A stretch of 9,848 bases of DNA, taken from positions 1 through 9,848 of the forward strand of contig WRER01000012.1 in the NCBI GenBank assembly GCA_009779205.1. The letters run 5' to 3'. Under the pieces are notes generated by a model that made no database searches, was not told the origin of the DNA, and worked only from the letters and a program-made list of their open reading frames with translations. The position numbers were made by a program, and so were the translations under genes. Below, in pieces: positions 6,991 through 9,848 of this stretch; the stretch's first letter is position 1, and each line of letters begins with the position of its first letter. Source of the DNA: Methanobacteriota archaeon (lineage in GTDB: Archaea; Halobacteriota; Methanomicrobia; Methanomicrobiales; Methanospirillaceae).

Positions 6991-6998
6991 TAAAAAAG

Positions 6999-7394
6999 AT
7001 GAAACTTACTTTATTTGTTGGAATTGTAGCACTGTTGCTCTTAACAGGTGTGGGTATAGCATCTGCTGCTGATGATCGTATGGGTACACAGTTGTCGGAT
7101 GACATATTTTTGTTTTATGATAGTGCCGACAATGGTTTTGTGATGATTAATGTATATCACAACAAAGAACTTTCACGATGGATTGTAATATATCTGGATG
7201 GATCATATACGTCAGATACTATCTTAAAATATTTACAAGACATAGAACAATTGCCAGGTAGCAAGGATGTTATTATAGATGTATATGCTAGCGTGATTGA
7301 TGGAGATACTAAATACGTAAGAATGCAGAACAATCCAATGTATAACCCAAAACTTGATCATCTCTATCCAAAATACAGAACACAGTATTTTTAA
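6999..7394 (+). CDS. Small exported protein of unknown function
   Basis: The 131-residue product starts with a textbook signal peptide: MK, a hydrophobic core (about residues 3-21) and ASA/AD, with cleavage likely after Ala23. The mature part of about 108 residues has no cysteine and no further membrane segment, so it is likely released or held at the cell surface. It has several strand-like stretches (FVMINVY, WIVIYLDGS, DVIIDVYASV) and ends rich in Tyr, Asn and Pro. I do not recognise the family. DGS (67-69) followed by YLQDIEQLPG (78-87) recurs in the next gene. The frame is open upstream to 6828, but that would place 57 unrelated residues before the signal peptide. The next gene begins 19 bases after the stop, so the two probably share a transcript. 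ATA isoleucine codons are frequent compared with the mmp genes. Confidence 0.75.
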   Translation: MKLTLFVGIVALLLLTGVGIASAADDRMGTQLSDDIFLFYDSADNGFVMINVYHNKELSRWIVIYLDGSYTSDTILKYLQDIEQLPGSKDVIIDVYASVIDGDTKYVRMQNNPMYNPKLDHLYPKYRTQYF

Positions 7395-7400
7395 AATTTA

Positions 7401-7408
7401 AAAGGTGA
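7401..7408 (+). promoter_or_regulatory. Ribosome binding site AAAGGTGA fixing the start at 7414
   Basis: GGTGA sits 5 bases before ATG 7414 and contains the GTG at 7405, which is therefore more likely part of the binding site than a start codon. Confidence 0.65.
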
Positions 7409-7413
7409 ATGAA

Positions 7414-8208
7414 ATGAAAAAAATATTATTATTTATTGGATTTGTGCTTATTGCATTGTTAGTAAGCACTGTATCAGCAGCAGACAGTCAGGTGAGATTA
7501 AACAAGAATACAATAATGGATTATAATGGGGATGGTGTTGGTGTTATAAAATATCAAGACGGATCATCCAAAATTGTAGAACATTTTAGTTTTGTAACAT
7601 TCCTTGAGCGTTCATACCTTGATTTAATCGAATCAAGCCCAGGTATGCGAAATATGAAATCCCACGGGAGCGACTTTTCAAAGGCATACATAGACAAATA
7701 CGCAAAGATCAGCGGCTCAAACCCAAGCGAATTTGTTCGATTCATGGACACAGACAGAAATCAGTACAAAAAGGGAGACAAAACAACTATAAATACACCA
7801 TTCTATACGAATAAATACCACATTCCATTCAACACAAATGTGCAATTCTTTGGTTTGGATGTACAAGATGGACCAGTTGAAAATGTAGTAGTATTTTACT
7901 ACAAAGATGATAAGCACAATGGTTATGTGTGTTTTGCTGTAATCGGTACAGATGGAAAAACAGGCTTACAAATCCATGTTGCAAGAATAGGTGCTGCAAT
8001 TACTCATGACGAAATTAAAGCGCTTCCAGAACAGATTAGAACCACATTAAACAATGCAAATTTGTGGGGAGATCATACATACGCACGTGTGGAACTCCAC
8101 AGCGCTGTAAAGGGTATAACAGGCACAAAAGCCGTGAATCATATTAATTACTATGCATATACTGAAGAGGGTGACATAGTGATTTATACTAGTGATGAAT
8201 GGTTTTAA
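7414..8208 (+). CDS. Exported protein of unknown function, distantly similar to its upstream neighbour
   Basis: The 264-residue product has an N-terminal signal peptide: MKK, a hydrophobic core (about 4-20) and VSA/AD, with cleavage likely after Ala22. No second membrane segment or cell-wall anchor is seen. The mature protein has one cysteine (YVCFAV), a Lys/Asn/Tyr-rich middle (about residues 85-135) and a strand-rich C-terminal half (VVVFYYKDD, YVCFAVIGTDG, IVIYTSDEWF). I do not recognise it. DGS (49-51) and YLDLIESSPG (68-77) mirror the DGS and YLxxIExxPG of the preceding gene, with about 8 more residues between them, so a shared ancestor or shared domain is likely. ATA codons make up a sizeable part of its isoleucines, unlike in mmp15. 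The gene probably lies in one transcription unit with its neighbour and ends 10 bases before a T7 tract. Confidence 0.78.
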   Translation: MKKILLFIGFVLIALLVSTVSAADSQVRLNKNTIMDYNGDGVGVIKYQDGSSKIVEHFSFVTFLERSYLDLIESSPGMRNMKSHGSDFSKAYIDKYAKISGSNPSEFVRFMDTDRNQYKKGDKTTINTPFYTNKYHIPFNTNVQFFGLDVQDGPVENVVVFYYKDDKHNGYVCFAVIGTDGKTGLQIHVARIGAAITHDEIKALPEQIRTTLNNANLWGDHTYARVELHSAVKGITGTKAVNHINYYAYTEEGDIVIYTSDEWF

Positions 8209-8218
8209 AGCCACAATC

Positions 8219-8225
8219 TTTTTTT
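8219..8225 (+). terminator. T-tract terminator of the exported-protein pair
   Basis: Seven consecutive T residues begin 10 bases after the stop codon at 8206-8208, as expected for an archaeal oligo-T terminator. No stable stem is needed, and none is seen immediately before it. Confidence 0.5.
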
Positions 8226-8241
8226 GCGCTCTTGTATGTTT

Positions 8242-8263
8242 TCATATCATTATAATAATATGA
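8242..8263. repeat. AT-rich near-perfect palindrome
   Basis: TCATAT (8242-8247) mirrors ATATGA (8258-8263) around the self-complementary ATTATAAT (8249-8256). Only one pair (8248 C, 8257 A) is mismatched in 22 bases. It may be an operator, a cruciform or part of a bidirectional terminator between convergent genes. Confidence 0.5.
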
Positions 8264-8357
8264 TGACGTCCGGGTCTAACACTTTTTTAACTTCTTCAGC
8301 GTATTTTGTCTCTAATTCTCTAACTGACTTTTTATCCAGCGTAAAAACCCCTCCGTC
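8250..8357 (-). pseudogene. Possible C-terminal gene scrap
   Basis: On the minus strand 35 codons are open before a TAA at 8250-8252. They read like a charged helix (TLDKKSVRELETKYAEEVKK, then LDPDVIILL). An in-frame TGA lies just upstream (8358-8360), while another minus frame across about 8340-8390 gives a plausible QLLDETEG stretch, as if a frameshift separated two pieces of an old gene. The K/E richness may instead only reflect a T/C-rich plus strand. No start codon or ribosome binding site is seen and no family is recognised. Confidence 0.2.
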
Positions 8358-8421
8358 TCATCTAATAATTGGATGCAATAAACTGTGGTAAATGGTAAGG
8401 ATCAAGAGGAGATGGAATTTA

Positions 8422-8441
8422 TGCCTGCTGTTAGGCAGGCA
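8422..8441. repeat. GC-rich hairpin between convergent genes
   Basis: TGCCTGC (8422-8428) and GCAGGCA (8435-8441) form a perfect 7-base stem with a 6-base loop; ATGCC (8421-8425) can also pair with GGCAT (8444-8448). It lies 66 bases past the end of the minus-strand hydrolase gene. On that strand a T5 tract (complement of 8472-8476) comes first, so it may be part of that gene's terminator region. Confidence 0.45.
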
Positions 8442-8506
8442 GGGGCATATTGTGTATGGGTAAGCACTCTCAAAAACTTCTAATGATTCTGTTATAGCTC
8501 TCTTCT

Positions 8507-9848
8507 CTATTCCACTTTTTTAAACTGCCCAAGTGATAAGGTTGAAAATCCTGTTACTGTTCCATTTTCATCGATATCAAAGATACTGTATCCAAGACTT
8601 GCAAGTACAGGAAGAGATATTGCAAACAGATTATTTCCAATGCGAATTACAACACCTTCTCCTGACTCATGAGTGACTGTTATTGTTTCGCCGTCCCCTG
8701 AGATTCTCATCGTACCATATGCAGGATGTGCATAGGTTCCAGCGATATCAGAGACTGAAAGGTATGGATCATCATCAGATTGATAAAACGCAGGATCATT
8801 AAGCTCGACGAGCTCGGCATGTGCAGGTTCGTTTTGTATGATATCAATGATATAACCAATCATATTCTCCGGGATTGTTCCGGTGTACAAAAGCGATAAA
8901 ACACCTTGCGCAATAACCGCTGTTCCAATACCATTAGAGTTTGTAAGCACAACAACGCCGGTTTTATCGTATTGAGACATGTACATCGTGGAAGAAGCAC
9001 CTATCAAAGAACCACCCTTCGTGAGGAATGGCACCCCAAAGAGAGTATGTACCTTAACACCAAGCCCAAATCCAACATCTGGATCGCGTATGCCACTTGC
9101 AGATGATATGATTCTGTCTGCAGGACGGTACGAAGTCAAAATGGCATTATGTATCTCTGGTGATAACAGAATATCGTCACGATGTCCTGTTCCTGTCATA
9201 AACCAATTCATGAAACAAAGCATATCTGCTCCTGTTGATACGATGTTTCCTGCTGCATCCATAGAGCCCACACTCTCTATTGGAAATGAAAGCAGACTGC
9301 CGTCATCATTTGGAAAATGCCCGGATACACCCTGTTCATCCAGTTTCAAAGTTTCCATATGCACAGAAGAACGATCCATTCCAAGAGGTTTAAAGATATT
9401 TTCCTCTATAAACTGGGCATATGAAATGCCAGACTCCGCATTCAGAATTGATCCTGCAGCAATGAATGCAATATTATTGTATGCTCCAATAGCATCGCTT
9501 TTTGGCCCTGCCCACGGCTCTAAGTACGATATTCTCTCTACGATCTCTTCATCAGTGAGACGCATGAATGCAAGCAGGTCTCCCTGATATGCAAAAAGTG
9601 AGGTGTTATGCGATAGGAGATCAACAACACGAGCAGGATTTACTCCATCACTTGCAGGAAGCGTCCAGGAAGGAAGATATACTGACACCGGTTGATACCA
9701 GTCGATCACACTGTTCTGAGTTGCAAGTCCAAGAGCTACTGCAGTGATAGCCTTTGCCATTGATCCTATCGGGAACCGTGTGTCAGCAGTTATTTCGATA
9801 GGTTCTGCAATATCTGTTACACCAAACCCTTTGGAATACACAATCTCT
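8507..9848 (-). CDS. Serine beta-lactamase/PBP-fold hydrolase, N-terminus outside window
   Basis: The frame is open from the right window edge to a TAG at 8507-8509, giving 446 visible residues. EIVYSKGFGVTD at the edge is an internal motif of the class C beta-lactamase/PBP4 family, so the start and any signal peptide lie beyond 9848; the GTG at 9839-9841 is not the start. Active-site motifs are present in order: SMAK (nucleophile Ser codon 9761-9763, Lys 9752-9754), YNN (Tyr codon 9479-9481) and KGG (Lys codon 9017-9019) in place of the KTG or HxG triad. The family acts on D-Ala-peptides, beta-lactams, esters or amides. In an archaeon without peptidoglycan the substrate is unknown. After the catalytic part (ends near 8850) comes a small beta-rich C-terminal domain (DIAGTYAHPAYGTMRI), as in many such hydrolases. 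It converges with the exported-protein pair. Confidence 0.9.
   Translation of the reverse strand, partial: EIVYSKGFGVTDIAEPIEITADTRFPIGSMAKAITAVALGLATQNSVIDWYQPVSVYLPSWTLPASDGVNPARVVDLLSHNTSLFAYQGDLLAFMRLTDEEIVERISYLEPWAGPKSDAIGAYNNIAFIAAGSILNAESGISYAQFIEENIFKPLGMDRSSVHMETLKLDEQGVSGHFPNDDGSLLSFPIESVGSMDAAGNIVSTGADMLCFMNWFMTGTGHRDDILLSPEIHNAILTSYRPADRIISSASGIRDPDVGFGLGVKVHTLFGVPFLTKGGSLIGASSTMYMSQYDKTGVVVLTNSNGIGTAVIAQGVLSLLYTGTIPENMIGYIIDIIQNEPAHAELVELNDPAFYQSDDDPYLSVSDIAGTYAHPAYGTMRISGDGETITVTHESGEGVVIRIGNNLFAISLPVLASLGYSIFDIDENGTVTGFSTLSLGQFKKVE

Larger units (their letters stand above)
6380..6998. other. Long AT-rich intergenic region with repeated GTACACA motifs
   Basis: These 619 bases between gmd and the exported-protein pair hold no gene I can support. 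Short open frames exist on both strands (about 6477-6711), but they are Cys/His/Thr-rich, lack ribosome binding sites and mirror each other. The region contains GTACACA or its complement four times (6557-6563, 6590-6596, 6663-6669, 6841-6847), two overlapping inverted repeats, a small palindrome ACAACTGTTGT at 6604-6614, a hairpin at 6746-6760 and a likely promoter near 6808-6820. From 6828 to 6998 two frames stay open up to the first exported gene, possibly traces of a decayed gene. Confidence 0.6.

Noticed and set aside
6842..7072. 76-codon frame ending inside the first exported gene
   Set aside because: It overlaps the signal-peptide gene in another frame and its end is Cys-rich shadow sequence; no family resemblance.
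8979..9587. 202-codon plus-strand open frame
   Set aside because: It lies wholly opposite the hydrolase gene, whose motifs are unmistakable; it is an antisense shadow.
1..9848. tRNA, rRNA, integrase or transposase genes
   Set aside because: I saw no tRNA-like cloverleaf, rRNA segment or mobile-element protein in the sequence on either strand.

Overview
The window looks like the chromosome of a methanogenic archaeon. Its left half is a tight run of six 'methanogenesis marker' genes, a set known almost only from organisms that carry methyl-coenzyme M reductase (MCR). The moderately AT-rich sequence, ribosome binding sites of the GGAGG/GGTGA type and T-tract terminators fit a euryarchaeon. A member of the Methanomicrobiales is plausible because of the marker-gene order and the beta-lactamase-fold hydrolase, but that placement is inference.

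Layout. From 1 to 5024, plus strand, lies an operon mmp3 (5' end outside the window) - mmp6 - mmp5 - mmp15 - mmp17 - mmp7. Its genes overlap or sit within 10 bases of each other, so they are probably co-transcribed and translationally coupled. Mmp3, Mmp7 and Mmp17 have been reported in the ATP-dependent complex that reductively activates the Ni-F430 cofactor of MCR. Mmp15 is an ASKHA ATPase that keeps the two cysteines used by 2-hydroxyacyl-CoA dehydratase activators to hold a bridging 4Fe-4S cluster. Mmp5 and Mmp6 are uncharacterised. The cluster reads as a module for making or switching on MCR. A spacer of about 310 bases follows, with T-tracts, a 12-base direct repeat and a small hairpin.

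From 5336 to 6379 is a complete GDP-mannose 4,6-dehydratase gene (gmd), whose product feeds deoxyhexose synthesis for surface glycans. No partner reductase or epimerase is present.

From 6380 to 6998 there is a 619-base stretch without a convincing gene. It holds four copies of GTACACA/TGTGTAC, two of which belong to perfect 12-base inverted repeats that share one arm, plus a small hairpin and a likely BRE/TATA promoter. It leads into two adjacent genes (6999-7394 and 7414-8208) for signal-peptide proteins of no family I recognise. Both share a DGS...YLxxIExxPG signature and use more ATA isoleucine codons than the mmp genes, which suggests a recently acquired or fast-evolving exported pair.

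From 8209 to 8506 is a convergent intergenic region with a terminator T-tract, an AT-rich near-palindrome, a GC-rich hairpin and a possible minus-strand gene scrap. From 8507 to the window end, minus strand, is most of a serine beta-lactamase/PBP-fold hydrolase, truncated at its N-terminus by the window edge.
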